Below, one piece after another: positions 41,645-50,806 of a stretch of 64,000 nucleotides of DNA. The stretch is taken from positions 29,244-93,243 of the forward strand of contig JAJYYG010000147.1 in the NCBI GenBank assembly GCA_021801235.1, in the 5' to 3' direction. The notes below the pieces were generated by a model. The model searched no databases. It was not told the DNA's origin and saw only the letters and a list, made by a program, of their open reading frames with translations. The DNA is from Actinomycetes bacterium (lineage in GTDB: Bacteria; Actinomycetota; Acidimicrobiia; Acidimicrobiales; RAAP-2). Each line of letters begins with the position of its first letter. Position 1 is the stretch's first letter. The position numbers and the translations under genes are program-made.

Positions 41645-43214
41645 GCCGTTCCCTCCGTGTCCGCTCTTCTCCGTCGGCTGCGAGCCGATCCCAGGTAGCG
41701 GGGGTCAACCCCCGTTCTTTGAGGGCGCTGTAGCGCACCCGCTGCGTCCCCGTCTTGGGGATCTCGTCGACCAACTCGACGTAGCGGGGCACTGCGTAGC
41801 GCGCCACCTTTCCCTCGCAGTACGAGGCGAGCTGCTCGGGTGTGACGTCCGACCCGGGCTTCGGAACGACGACCAGCTTGACCTCGTCCTCGCCGAGCCC
41901 CGAGGGGACGGCGTGAGCGGCGGACTCCTGGACGCCAGGGTGCGCGTTGACGACCGTCTCGATCTCCCAGGCGGAGATGTTCTCCCCGAGGCGCCGGATC
42001 GACTCCTTCTTGCGCCCCTGGTAGTAGTAGAAGCCGTCCGCGTCCCGGCTGGCCAGGTCGCCGGTGTGGAACCAGCCGCCTCGGTAGGCAGCCTCGGTCG
42101 CGTCGGGCAGGCCGTGGTAGTGGGTGAGCTGGCCCTGGGGATGGCGGAACACCAGCTCACCGACCTGGCCCGGCGCGCGCGCCGTACCGTCTTCGCCGAT
42201 GATCTCGAACTCGACACCGGCGACCGGCTTGCCCATCGAACCGACCCGACCCTCGGTGTTGATGAGGACCCCCGGGGCGTCCACCATGCCGAACCACTCG
42301 ATGAGCCGGAGGTCGAAGCGCTGCTCGAACTCCACCCACCGGTCGGGCGGGCAGCCGGCCGACAGCACGGTTCGGACCGGGTTGTCGGCGTCGTCCGCCC
42401 GTGGGGGCTGCTTGAGCAGGATGGAGATCATGCCGCCGAGCGTGTTGCACTCGACCGCGTCGTAACGCCTGCAGTCGTCGAAGAACCGGGAGGCGCTGAA
42501 CCGTTCCCCGAGTGCGAAGCGGGCATCGAGGATCATCGAGCCGATCATCGACACATAGAGCGCGTTCCCGTGGAAGAGCGGCAACGGGGTGTACATCGTC
42601 TCCCCGGGCCGGACACCGGCGGCTCCGAGAAGCACACCGATCGGCCCGCTGTCGTAGCTGGCGGTCACCACCCCCTTGGGTGGCCCGGTGGTGCCCGACG
42701 TGTACAGCATCGCCGCGGCCGCGGGCGCGTCGGCGAGTTCGATCTCCGGCTCGGTGTCCGGCGCGGCCAGGAGCCGCTCGAACTCCCAGTCGAAGCCTCG
42801 GCCGGCGGGTCCCCCGACGATGACGGTGTGGCGCAGGTCGGGGCAGTCCGTTCGGGCCTCCGCGAAGATCGGTTGCAGCGAGGCAGCGACGATGGCGGCG
42901 TGCACGCCGGAGTCGGCGAGGATGTGGTGCAGGGTGACCCCGCGCTGGGCGGTGTTGACGGGCACTGCTCCCGCCCCCATGAAGAGCAGTCCCAGATAGG
43001 CCCAGATGAACTCGGGGCCGTTGTCGAGGAGGATGGCGACCCGTTCCCCGGGGCGCACGCCGAGCTCGAGCCAGCCGTTCGCGGCGCGCCGGGCAGCGCT
43101 CAGCACCTCGGACCACCGGTAGGTCTGGTCGGCGAACGCCAGCCACTCCGCATCGGGGTGGGCGCGAGCCCGCTCGCGGACGAGGAGCTCGATGGCGGAC
43201 TGCGCCCGGGTCAC
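41637..43214 (-). CDS. AMP-forming acyl-CoA synthetase/ligase
   Basis: A 525-residue ANL-superfamily enzyme that activates a carboxylic acid as its CoA thioester. Motif A3 is AAMLYTSGTTGPPKGVV (about 175), the substrate pocket is near ECNTLGGMI, EWFGMVDAPG replaces the usual GMTE motif, and GWFHTGDLASRDADGFYYYQGRKKE with the catalytic hinge follows (quoted only to its first part). The C-terminal Lys region (PKTGTQRVRYSAL) is present. It resembles medium/long-chain or aromatic acid ligases, including CaiC-like ones. Start GTG 43214 is preceded by AGGAGGGG. Confidence 0.88.
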   Translation of the reverse strand: MTRAQSAIELLVRERARAHPDAEWLAFADQTYRWSEVLSAARRAANGWLELGVRPGERVAILLDNGPEFIWAYLGLLFMGAGAVPVNTAQRGVTLHHILADSGVHAAIVAASLQPIFAEARTDCPDLRHTVIVGGPAGRGFDWEFERLLAAPDTEPEIELADAPAAAAMLYTSGTTGPPKGVVTASYDSGPIGVLLGAAGVRPGETMYTPLPLFHGNALYVSMIGSMILDARFALGERFSASRFFDDCRRYDAVECNTLGGMISILLKQPPRADDADNPVRTVLSAGCPPDRWVEFEQRFDLRLIEWFGMVDAPGVLINTEGRVGSMGKPVAGVEFEIIGEDGTARAPGQVGELVFRHPQGQLTHYHGLPDATEAAYRGGWFHTGDLASRDADGFYYYQGRKKESIRRLGENISAWEIETVVNAHPGVQESAAHAVPSGLGEDEVKLVVVPKPGSDVTPEQLASYCEGKVARYAVPRYVELVDEIPKTGTQRVRYSALKERGLTPATWDRLAADGEERTRRERHA

Positions 43215-43280
43215 CGCCGTTCCCCCCTCCTGGCCCCGCGGAGGGGGGCCAGGACAGCCATCTGCCCGTCGGCGGCAGGG

Positions 43281-44531
43281 TCAGCACGCATAGGAGTCCA
43301 CCAGTTGGCGCGCGGCGACCAGGCCGAGGAAGTCGTTGACGCCGTCTTCGATGAGTGAGGCGCGCGCGTCGCGGAGGAGCTTCTCGACCAACATGCCGCG
43401 CACGAGACCGCTGCCGCCGTGGACCTGGACCGCGTCGCTGGCGAGCGCGTAGGCGGTGTCGGTGCAGGTGACCTTGGCGCTGATGGCGTGGGCCAGCCCA
43501 CCCACGCCCTCCAGCTCCGACAGGCCCACCATGACCGAGCGGGACAGGGCCCGCGCCTGCTGGTAGCGCGCGAACATCGCGAACAGCTTGGACTGCACGA
43601 GCTGGTGCTCGGCGATCGGCTTCCCACCCTGGATCCGCTCGCGGGCGTAGGTGAGCGCCTCCTCGAACGCGGCACGGGCCAGCCCGGTGAAGACCGCGCT
43701 CATGCCGGTGTTGGCATGCGAGAGGGTCATCTCCAGCGCGAGCGGGTACAGGTCGGGGTCGGCGAGGAGGCAGTAGCCCGGGACGCGTACCTGGTCGAAG
43801 AAGATCTCCCCCTGGTTGAGCGCCCGCTGGCCGTGCTTGTCCAGCGGCGCGCCGCGCCTGACTCCGGGCAGGTCGAGCGGCACCATCAGCACCACGCCGC
43901 CGGCCATGCCCCGGTGCTCGTCCAACGTGCAGAAGAGCAGGGCGTGGGTGGCGATGGACCCGTTGGAGACCCAGGCCGACTTCTGGCCGCTCACGACGAA
44001 GTCCCCACCGTCGCGGCGCGCCCGGCAGGTCCCGGCCCCCTCCGGCTGGTGGAACTCGGCCCGCCCGACCCCCAGGGTGTCCGAGCCGTGGCCGGGCTCG
44101 GTGATCGCCCAGCAGCCCACGTAACGCGCCTCGCGGTCCTCGACGAAGGGGCGGATCATCTCGTCGACCAGCTGGTCGTTGCCGGTCAGCCGCGCGACCT
44201 GGGCGGCGAGCTGGAAAGGCATCGACGAGACGCCGAGGCTGATGGCGAGGTCGGCGGCAGCCCAGCCCATCTCCACGAACAGCCCGTGCTGGGTGGCCGG
44301 GTCGAGCTCGAGGCCCCCGTAGCAGGCGGGGAGCGCGGCCGTGTGGTTGCCGAGCCCGTACCATGCGCCGAAGACCTTCCAGAGGGCAGAACCCCGGTCC
44401 GTCACCTCTTCGGGCGTCAGGAGGTCGAGCTCGAGGCTCGCCGGTCGCAGGACGTCGGCACCGAACCGGTGCCCCTCTGTGCAGATGGCCTGTTGCTCGT
44501 CAGTCAGCCCGGTCGGGATCTCGGCGTACAT
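43281..44531 (-). CDS. Acyl-CoA dehydrogenase family protein
   Basis: A 416-residue FAD-dependent enzyme that would introduce the first double bond of beta-oxidation. The FAD-binding loop is CWAITEPGHGSDT (about 147), FVVSGQKSAWVSNGS follows, and the C-terminal bundle contains VQVHGGSGLVRG. Its place first in a minus-strand operon with ligase, thiolase and nitroreductase suggests breakdown of a branched or cyclic acid. ATG 44531 has an AGGAGG ribosome-binding site; the 42-codon extension upstream is a low-quality arginine-rich frame. Confidence 0.88.
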   Translation of the reverse strand: MYAEIPTGLTDEQQAICTEGHRFGADVLRPASLELDLLTPEEVTDRGSALWKVFGAWYGLGNHTAALPACYGGLELDPATQHGLFVEMGWAAADLAISLGVSSMPFQLAAQVARLTGNDQLVDEMIRPFVEDREARYVGCWAITEPGHGSDTLGVGRAEFHQPEGAGTCRARRDGGDFVVSGQKSAWVSNGSIATHALLFCTLDEHRGMAGGVVLMVPLDLPGVRRGAPLDKHGQRALNQGEIFFDQVRVPGYCLLADPDLYPLALEMTLSHANTGMSAVFTGLARAAFEEALTYARERIQGGKPIAEHQLVQSKLFAMFARYQQARALSRSVMVGLSELEGVGGLAHAISAKVTCTDTAYALASDAVQVHGGSGLVRGMLVEKLLRDARASLIEDGVNDFLGLVAARQLVDSYAC

Positions 44532-44582
44532 GCCACCCCTCCTTCGTCGCGTCGGACGTGCCCCACCGGAACGGCGGCCGCC

Positions 44583-44625
44583 GGATCCTCCGCCCCCCCT
44601 TGTAGACCGGTGGGCCGGAGGATCC
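44583..44625. promoter_or_regulatory. Ten-base inverted repeat between divergent acyl-CoA and cofD genes
   Basis: GGATCCTCCG (44583-44592) and CGGAGGATCC (44616-44625) are perfect complements 23 bases apart. They lie in the 258-base intergenic region, 52 bases upstream of the acyl-CoA dehydrogenase start. A regulator binding both arms, or an mRNA hairpin in the minus-strand leader, could use this. Confidence 0.45.
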
Positions 44626-44789
44626 ACCCGGGGTTCCGAAGGGGTCTCCTCCGGCACCCTGACACCGAGCGGTCGGGGAAGTCAAGTCATTCGATACACG
44701 TGAAGCGATCAACTCATGGTGCGGCATGGAGAGCCGGTGGTCGGCGGGAAGCGTGTCGGACGCGTGCGCCAGGCCTGCTCCGTGTCACC

Positions 44790-45827
44790 ATGACCGTCGT
44801 GAGCGAGTTGGGAACGCCGGCCATCCGGTGCTCGGGGGCCGGGGAGACAGCGGTGCGCACGACGACGGGCGGGGGCAGCGGCACCGGCGGTGTGGTCCTC
44901 CTCACCGGCGGTCTGGGGGGTGCCCGGCTGGCGGCCGCCTTGGCCCGCGCGCTCGCCCCGAGGGACCTCACCGTGGTGGTGAACGTGGGGGACGACCTCG
45001 ACTGGCACGGCCTGCGGGTCTGCCCGGACCTCGACACGGTGCTCTACTCGCTGGCGGATCAGCTCGATCGCGAGCGCGGGTGGGGGAGGGCGGGGGACAC
45101 GTTCACGGTGGCGGACACCCTGGGAACGCTCGGCGAGCCCGCGTGGTTCGGTATCGGCGACCGTGACCTCGCCCTGCACCTGGTGCGCGCCGACCGCCTG
45201 AGGGCGGGGCAGTCGTTGACCGAGGTCACCGGGGATCTGGCGCGTCGGCTCGGGGTGGTCCGCCCTGCCGTGCTCCCGGCGTCGGACGGACCCTGCCCGA
45301 CCGTCGTCGTGCTGGAAGACGGTCGGGCGGTCGGGTTCCAGGAGTGGTATGTGGGCATGCGGGCCGAGCCCCCCGTGCGTGACGTCGCCTTCGGGGCCGG
45401 GGCGGCCGCACCGGCCGCGCTCGACGCGCTCGACGGTGCGGCCGCGGTCGTGCTTGGACCGAGCAGCCCGGTGGCGAGCATCGGGACGATCCTCTCCCTC
45501 GACGGCATGGCGGAGGCGGTGGCGGCCGTGCCCCGGAGGGTCGCCGTCTCGCCGACCGTGGGCACCCACGAGCCGCTCTCCGGATCGGTCGCCCACCATG
45601 CGCTGGCGCGCCGGCAGCTGCTCGCCGCCCGGGGCGGGGTCGATACCCCTTCGGGCGTGGCGGCGCACTACGTGCGGCACCATCCGGGCCTGGTCGATCT
45701 GTACCTGATCGACGAGCGCGACCGCGACCAGGTCACCGAGATCGAGCGCGCGGGCCTCCGACTGCGGTTCGCCCCGTTGCTCGACGCGGAGGGGCTGGCG
45801 GAGACCCTGGCCCGGTTGGTGGGGTAA
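44790..45827 (+). CDS. cofD: 2-phospho-L-lactate transferase family protein (F420 biosynthesis)
   Basis: A 345-residue CofD/FbiA protein, which joins a phosphoenolpyruvate- or lactate-derived group to FO to make the F420 backbone. The conserved start VVLLTGGLGGARLAAALAR (about 31) binds the nucleotide substrate, then VVNVGDDLDWHGLRVCPDLDTVLY and GPSSPVASIGTIL follow (quoted partly). The first 28 residues are non-conserved. ATG 44790 is the best start, but a later GTG within the frame is possible. No -10 box matches the leaderless spacing. Nearby FO synthase supports the assignment. Confidence 0.92.
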   Translation: MTVVSELGTPAIRCSGAGETAVRTTTGGGSGTGGVVLLTGGLGGARLAAALARALAPRDLTVVVNVGDDLDWHGLRVCPDLDTVLYSLADQLDRERGWGRAGDTFTVADTLGTLGEPAWFGIGDRDLALHLVRADRLRAGQSLTEVTGDLARRLGVVRPAVLPASDGPCPTVVVLEDGRAVGFQEWYVGMRAEPPVRDVAFGAGAAAPAALDALDGAAAVVLGPSSPVASIGTILSLDGMAEAVAAVPRRVAVSPTVGTHEPLSGSVAHHALARRQLLAARGGVDTPSGVAAHYVRHHPGLVDLYLIDERDRDQVTEIERAGLRLRFAPLLDAEGLAETLARLVG

Positions 45828-45856
45828 GAGGGCCGGGCGACCCGGGTCGCGCCGCG

Positions 45857-45876
45857 CGCCTCGTCGGGACGAGGCG
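45857..45876. terminator. Hairpin after cofD
   Basis: CGCCTCGTC and GACGAGGCG pair perfectly around a two-base loop, starting 30 bases after the cofD stop. A GC-rich run of related GACGAGGCGG motifs follows. Likely a terminator without T tract. Confidence 0.6.
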
Positions 45877-45969
45877 GGGACGAGGCGGGCGACGGGGCGG
45901 GCGACGAGGCAGGGTGCTCCATGCGAACGACCCCCGGCCTCCGGGGCCCGGATCCGGCGGAAAGCAACC

Positions 45970-45998
45970 TTGTTATGAGACGAAAAGACGGATACCAT
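45970..45998 (+). promoter_or_regulatory. Promoter TTGTTA-N17-TACCAT of the large molybdoenzyme cluster
   Basis: TTGTTA (45970-45975) and TACCAT (45993-45998) are 17 bases apart in an AT-richer patch. The start of transcription would be near 46005. This argues against the in-frame ATG at 45997, which lies inside the -10 box, and supports TTG 46093 as the start of the first gene. Confidence 0.6.
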
Positions 45999-46051
45999 GC
46001 CACTGTCTCACCTGGGCACGGTGGGAGGGGGGAGCCGGCCGCGGACAACGT

Positions 46052-46073
46052 CGGCGCCCCGACCGGGGAGCCG
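46052..46073 (+). ncRNA. Stem-loop in the 5' leader of the molybdoenzyme cluster
   Basis: CGGCGCCCC and GGGGAGCCG form eight pairs with one G/A mismatch around GACC. It sits about 47 bases into the predicted 88-base leader and ends 10 bases before the ribosome-binding site. It could influence translation of the first gene. I see no match to a known riboswitch. Confidence 0.35.
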
Positions 46074-46092
46074 GAGTGGTAACGGAGGTCCG

Positions 46093-48936
46093 TTGAGCGC
46101 GATCGAAGTGGGAGCCGAGCAGGCTGTGGACGGCCGGCAGGAAGTCGAGGACGCCTATCGCTCCAGGTGGAGCTGGGAGAAGGTGGGCTGGGGAACCCAC
46201 TGCGTGGACTGCTATCCGGGCAACTGCCCCTACCGCGTCTACGTGGACGGCGATCGCGTCGTGCGTGAGGAGCCGGCGGGGACCTTCGGCGTGGTCGAAG
46301 AGGGGGTTCCCGACTTCAACCCCATGGGATGCAACAAGGGCGCATCGTGGAGCCAACAGCTCCATGGCGGTGACCGCCTTCTTCACCCGATCCGCCGGGT
46401 GGGCGAGCGCGGCGGGGGCCGGTGGGAGCAGATCTCGTGGGACGAGGCGCTCACCCAGATCGCCGACGGGATGCTCGACGCGATCGAGGACGGAGGTCCG
46501 GAGTCCATCGTCCACGAGGGGACACCCGAGGTCGCCACGGTGTTCCCGACGGACCGGTTCTTCAATACGTTCGGCGGTCGGTCGCTCGACTTGCATCCGT
46601 CGTTCAACGACTTCTCCATCGGTCTCCACGAGACCTTCGGGAAGTGGAACCCGGCATCGTCGGCCGACGACTGGTTCCACTCCGAGCTCATCCTCATCTG
46701 GCACATGAACCCGGCCTTCACCCGGATCCCCTTCTACCACTTCATGCTCGAGGCTCGGTACCACGGAGCGGAGGTCGTCTCCATCTCGCCGGATCTCAAC
46801 GCCTCCCACATGCACGCCGACCTCCACGTGCCGATCAGCCCCGGTGACGACGCTGCGCTTGCACTCGCCATGGTGCAGGTGATCCTCGAAGAGGGGCTGG
46901 CCGACGAGACGTTCGTGCGCGAGCAGACCGACCTCGCCTGCCTGATCCGCCGCGACACCGGACGCTACCTGCGCGCCACCGACGTGGTGGGCCCGGACCG
47001 CCGTGAGGACCAGCTCTACCACTGGGACCCCGACGCAGGTGTCGTCGAGGCCGATCGCGGCAACCTCCTCCTGCACGGGCGTCCGGTGGCCCTCCAAGGC
47101 ACCTACCGGGTGGCCCTCGCCGATGGGAGCACGGTCGAGGTCGAACCGGTGCTCGCCGCGCTCGACCGGCACCTGCGGGAGCGGTACACCCCGGAGCTCC
47201 AGCAGGAGGTGACCGGTGTGCACCCGGACGTGGTCCGGTCGTTGGCCCGGAAGGTCGCGACCAGGCGGACAGACATCATGCTCGGGTGGAACTCCTGCAA
47301 GTACTACCACGGTGACCTGATCGAACGGGCTATGTGCCTGCTGCTCGGCGTCACGGGGAATTGGGGCAAGCCCGGCACCGGTATCCGGTCGTGGATGATC
47401 GGCATGGCGGACGGGATGTTCACCATCATGGTGAAGACGGTGCCGGGGGTCGAGGGAGCGGAGCAGCTGCTCTCCGCGCAAGAGGCCGCCGTCAGCGCGT
47501 TCCGGGCGGAGGACCCGAGCATCACGACCGACGAGCTGGCGGTGCGCGAGCTGGCCCGCACGCTCGCCCGCCTGCGCGGCCTGGGGAGTGACGAGACCTC
47601 GCGGCTGACCGGCTCGCCCCCCGCCTTCTGGTGGTACTGGCAGGCGAACTTCCGGGAGCGTTGGAACAAGCGGGAGTGGGGCGACAGCACCCTGCCCAGA
47701 ACCTTCGACGAGTACTTCGAGGAAGCGCTGAAGAAGGGGTGGTGGCAGGGGCTGGATGCGCCCCGGCCCGACGAGCCGCCTCATGTCCTCATCGAGTGCG
47801 GCGGCAACATGCTCCGACGTACGCGTGGAGGGCTCACGCAGCTCGGGGAGAACCTCTGGGACCGTCTCGACCTCATCGTGTCGATCGACTTCCGGCTGAA
47901 CTTCACCGGGCTCCACTCCGACATCGTCCTCCCGGCCGCGCAGCACTACGAGAAGGTCAACTTCCACATCCCGACGTCGCACACGATGCGGCTCACCCTC
48001 TCGGACCGGAGCGTGGCGCCGGCGGGGGAGTCGAAGCCGGAGTGGGAGATCTACCAGATGATCCTGCGCAAGCTGGCCGAACGCGCCGAGGCGCGGGGAG
48101 TCTCCGAGTACACGAACCGGAACGGGGCAACGTTCCGCCCTGCCGATCTGTGGGACTCGTACACGCTCAACGGGTACCTGGCCGGCGAAGACCAGTTGGC
48201 GGACGAGATCGTGCGCGATTCGGTCTACGCGGGTACGCTCCCCGAGCACACCGACCTCGCCCACCTGCGCAAGGTGGGCTACGAGCAGTTCATCGGCTGG
48301 GGCACGAGCCCCTACGCGCTGGCCCAGGCCTCCCCCATCATCCCCGGCAAGACCCACACCCCGTTCCGCGACCACGTGGAGCGCGGTGCACCGTTCCCGA
48401 CCTACTCGCGGCGTGCCCAGTTCTTCATCGACCACCCGTGGTGGATCGAGGCGGGAGAGGAGCTGCCCGTCCACAAGCCCAATCCTCCTTCGGGGGGTGA
48501 CCAGCCCCTGCGGATGACCTCAGGCCACAACCGCTGGAGCATCCACTCGATGAACCAGGCGAACCCGGTCATCTTGCAGACCCACCGGGGCGAGCCGTTG
48601 GTCGAGGTGTCCGTCGAGGATGCCCGGGAACGCGGGGTCGCCGACGACGATCTGATCAGGGTCTGGAACGACATCACCGCTTTCCGGGCTCGGGCGAAGG
48701 TGTCGCCCGGCGTGCGGCCCGGGCAGATCATCTCGTACAACGGATGGGACGGCCACCAGTACGTCGACTGGAAAGGCGCCAACGAGATCGAGGCGGGCAT
48801 GGTCAAGTGGATCGCCTTCGCCGGCGGCTACGGGCACATCAACTACTCGATGGCAGAGTGGCAGCCGATCCCGGTGGACCGCGGCGTCCCGTGTGACTTC
48901 GAACGGGACGCCACTCGGGCCGGGAAGGGGAGCTGA
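46093..48936 (+). CDS. Type II DMSO-reductase-family molybdoenzyme catalytic subunit, copy 1
   Basis: A 947-residue bis-MGD molybdoenzyme like NarG/ethylbenzene dehydrogenase alpha subunits. The Fe-S site begins THCVDCYPGNC (His36, Cys40, Cys45) with the last cysteine in NPMGCNKGAS (Cys80). Asp173 in PSFNDFS is the probable Mo ligand of the type II group. The C-terminal domain carries MTSGHNRWSIHSMN and a sequence ending near QPIPVDRG. There is no twin-arginine signal, so it is probably cytoplasmic, unlike ethylbenzene dehydrogenase. TTG 46093 follows GGAGGT and lies downstream of the promoter. The copy at 51459 is a diverged paralogue. Substrate unknown. Confidence 0.87.
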   Translation: MSAIEVGAEQAVDGRQEVEDAYRSRWSWEKVGWGTHCVDCYPGNCPYRVYVDGDRVVREEPAGTFGVVEEGVPDFNPMGCNKGASWSQQLHGGDRLLHPIRRVGERGGGRWEQISWDEALTQIADGMLDAIEDGGPESIVHEGTPEVATVFPTDRFFNTFGGRSLDLHPSFNDFSIGLHETFGKWNPASSADDWFHSELILIWHMNPAFTRIPFYHFMLEARYHGAEVVSISPDLNASHMHADLHVPISPGDDAALALAMVQVILEEGLADETFVREQTDLACLIRRDTGRYLRATDVVGPDRREDQLYHWDPDAGVVEADRGNLLLHGRPVALQGTYRVALADGSTVEVEPVLAALDRHLRERYTPELQQEVTGVHPDVVRSLARKVATRRTDIMLGWNSCKYYHGDLIERAMCLLLGVTGNWGKPGTGIRSWMIGMADGMFTIMVKTVPGVEGAEQLLSAQEAAVSAFRAEDPSITTDELAVRELARTLARLRGLGSDETSRLTGSPPAFWWYWQANFRERWNKREWGDSTLPRTFDEYFEEALKKGWWQGLDAPRPDEPPHVLIECGGNMLRRTRGGLTQLGENLWDRLDLIVSIDFRLNFTGLHSDIVLPAAQHYEKVNFHIPTSHTMRLTLSDRSVAPAGESKPEWEIYQMILRKLAERAEARGVSEYTNRNGATFRPADLWDSYTLNGYLAGEDQLADEIVRDSVYAGTLPEHTDLAHLRKVGYEQFIGWGTSPYALAQASPIIPGKTHTPFRDHVERGAPFPTYSRRAQFFIDHPWWIEAGEELPVHKPNPPSGGDQPLRMTSGHNRWSIHSMNQANPVILQTHRGEPLVEVSVEDARERGVADDDLIRVWNDITAFRARAKVSPGVRPGQIISYNGWDGHQYVDWKGANEIEAGMVKWIAFAGGYGHINYSMAEWQPIPVDRGVPCDFERDATRAGKGS

Positions 48937-48939
48937 ACG

Positions 48940-49560
48940 GTGGGAACCTTGACGGTGGCCGCGTTGGACGGGGAGGGCGCACTGGACCCGGACGACCCCG
49001 CCTGGGGGACGGTGACCGCCACCGAGGTGCCCCTGGTGCCGGTCCCGTTCGACGCCCAGCTGAACGCGTACGTGCGCGCGGCGTGGACGGGTCGCGAGTA
49101 CGGCTGTTCCGGCCCGGTGGACCTCACCCTGGCCGAGCAGGGCGACCGCCTCCTGGCGCGGCTGTCGTGGGACGGATCCGCCGATCCACTGGGAGAGTTC
49201 AGCGACGCCGTCGCGCTCTTCTTCCCACCTGCGGCAGGGACCGCGCCACCCGTGACCATCGGGACACGGGACGAACCGGTCAGCCTTTGGCTGTGGCGCG
49301 ACCGCCTCCCGGTCCAGCAGGCGCTCCCGTCGGCCACGCAGCTGGTGGCGGCCGGTCCGGGCGTGTTCCGGCCCGGGTCCGCGAACGCCGGCGTCAGCGC
49401 CCGGTCGTCGAGGTCGGGGCGGAGGTGGACGGTGGTGCTCGCCGGCCCACGCCAGGCGTTGGCCGCCCGGCGTGTGGGCGTCGCGTTGTGGGACGGATCC
49501 AACGACGAGCGGGCGGGGATCGGTGCGGTCAGTGCGGCGTGGACGGAGGTCGAGTCGTGA
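48940..49560 (+). CDS. Heme-b-binding gamma subunit (ethylbenzene dehydrogenase/DMS dehydrogenase-like)
   Basis: A 206-residue beta-rich protein resembling gamma subunits of type II DMSO-reductase-family enzymes, which carry one heme b and pass electrons out of the Fe-S subunit. The general pattern is kept: VPVPFDAQLNAYVRAAW, LSWDGSADPLGEFSDAVALFF, EPVSLWLWRDRL and GVFRPGSANAGVSARS. No signal peptide is visible, so the complex would be intracellular. The heme ligands cannot be assigned by eye. It starts three bases after the alpha subunit, with AAGGGGAG as its ribosome-binding site. Confidence 0.72.
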   Translation: MGTLTVAALDGEGALDPDDPAWGTVTATEVPLVPVPFDAQLNAYVRAAWTGREYGCSGPVDLTLAEQGDRLLARLSWDGSADPLGEFSDAVALFFPPAAGTAPPVTIGTRDEPVSLWLWRDRLPVQQALPSATQLVAAGPGVFRPGSANAGVSARSSRSGRRWTVVLAGPRQALAARRVGVALWDGSNDERAGIGAVSAAWTEVES

Positions 49561-49606
49561 GTGGGGACCGGGTCGCGGAACGGACGAGCAGGGGGTGGGA
49601 TCACCG

Positions 49607-50752
49607 GTGAGCGCGCAGGCGACGACGAGTGGGGACGGGAACGATGCCATCGAGGACCGGGGCGAGGGCGTTGCGCCGCCGGGGCAGGTCACGATGGTGT
49701 TCGACCTCAACAAGTGCATGGGCTGCCAGACGTGCTCTGTGGCCTGCAAGGTCCTGTGGACCCGGGAGGAGGGCGAGGACCACCAGTGGTGGATGAGCGT
49801 CAACACCCAGCCGGGGTTGGGCGCGCCCAAGGGTTGGGAGGGGATGGGCGGGGGCTGGCAGGACGGCCAGCCGGTACGCGGCCACCAGCCGTCCCGCGAA
49901 GAGTTCGGTGGTGGCTGGGACTTCAACTACCAGGAGGTCCTCTACGGGGGGACCGGCAACGCCACGCACCTGCGACCGGTCGACCATGGCGACGGCACGA
50001 CGCGGTGGGGCATGAACTGGGACGAGGACCAGGGGGGAGGGGAGTACCCCAACTCCTATTACTTCTACCTGCCCCGGCTGTGCAACCACTGCACGCATCC
50101 GGTGTGTGTCAGCGCCTGCCCGTCGGGTGCGATGTACAAGCGTCACGAGGACGGCGTGGTCCTCCGGGACGAATCCGTCTGCCAGGGCGCCCGGTTCTGC
50201 ATGGAGGCCTGCCCCTACAAGAAGATCTACTTCAACTACGCCCGCAACGTGGCCCAGCACTGCATCCTGTGCTTCCCGAGGCTTGAGGTCGGGGTCGCCC
50301 CTGCCTGCGCGCGCCAGTGCCCGGGACGCCTCGTCTTCGTCGGTTCGGCCGAGGACGCGGAGAGCCCGATCCACAAGCTCGTCCACGACTGGGAGGTGGC
50401 GCTCCCCCTGCATCCGGAGTTCGGCACCGGGCCCAACGTCTTCTACGTGCCGCCCCTCGCTCCGAGTCGCCTTCACGAGGACTTCTCGATCGACGAGGAG
50501 ACGCCGCGCATCCCACCCGAGTACCTCGAGTCGCTCTTCGGTCCCAAGGTGCATGCCGCCCTCGCCACCTTGCAGGGCGAGCTCGCACGCGTGCGAGCCG
50601 GGGGCCAGTCGGAGCTCCTCGAGACGCTGATCGTCTACCGGTGGACCGACCTGTTCGGAAGGTACACGACTGATCCGGCGACGCTGGACCGGACCCCGGA
50701 CCGGGTGCCGGTGAGGTTGGGCCGGACGTCAGGTTCCACGGCCGCCTCATGA
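49607..50752 (+). CDS. Four-cluster Fe-S beta subunit of the molybdoenzyme
   Basis: A 381-residue NarH/ethylbenzene dehydrogenase beta-like protein. The four cysteine groups are CMGCQTCSVACK (Cys37-47), CNHCTHPVCVSACP, CQGARFCMEACPYKKIYF and CILCFPRLEVGVAPACARQCP. The second and third groups carry the variants typical of this subfamily, where one cluster is a [3Fe-4S]. It conducts electrons from the catalytic subunit to the gamma subunit. GTG 49607 has GGGGGTGGGA upstream. It is the only beta subunit in the cluster, so it would serve both alpha copies. Confidence 0.92.
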   Translation: MSAQATTSGDGNDAIEDRGEGVAPPGQVTMVFDLNKCMGCQTCSVACKVLWTREEGEDHQWWMSVNTQPGLGAPKGWEGMGGGWQDGQPVRGHQPSREEFGGGWDFNYQEVLYGGTGNATHLRPVDHGDGTTRWGMNWDEDQGGGEYPNSYYFYLPRLCNHCTHPVCVSACPSGAMYKRHEDGVVLRDESVCQGARFCMEACPYKKIYFNYARNVAQHCILCFPRLEVGVAPACARQCPGRLVFVGSAEDAESPIHKLVHDWEVALPLHPEFGTGPNVFYVPPLAPSRLHEDFSIDEETPRIPPEYLESLFGPKVHAALATLQGELARVRAGGQSELLETLIVYRWTDLFGRYTTDPATLDRTPDRVPVRLGRTSGSTAAS

Positions 50753-50806
50753 GCTCCGGTCGGGCGGTGTCCCGCCCCCGGTTCCGGTACGAAAGGACGT
50801 GACGGA

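Noticed and set aside
43419..44789. Long extension of cofD upstream of 44790.
   Set aside because: It runs antisense through the acyl-CoA dehydrogenase gene and has no homology before the CofD nucleotide-binding motif.
45997..46092. ATG 45997 as the start of the first molybdoenzyme alpha subunit.
   Set aside because: The ATG overlaps the proposed -10 box, and the 32 added residues are low-complexity and absent in the paralogue. TTG 46093 follows GGAGGT.
46093..50752. Assignment as ethylbenzene dehydrogenase or nitrate reductase.
   Set aside because: Subunit types match this broad family, but no Tat signal, the two alphas and the unusual neighbours prevent naming a substrate.
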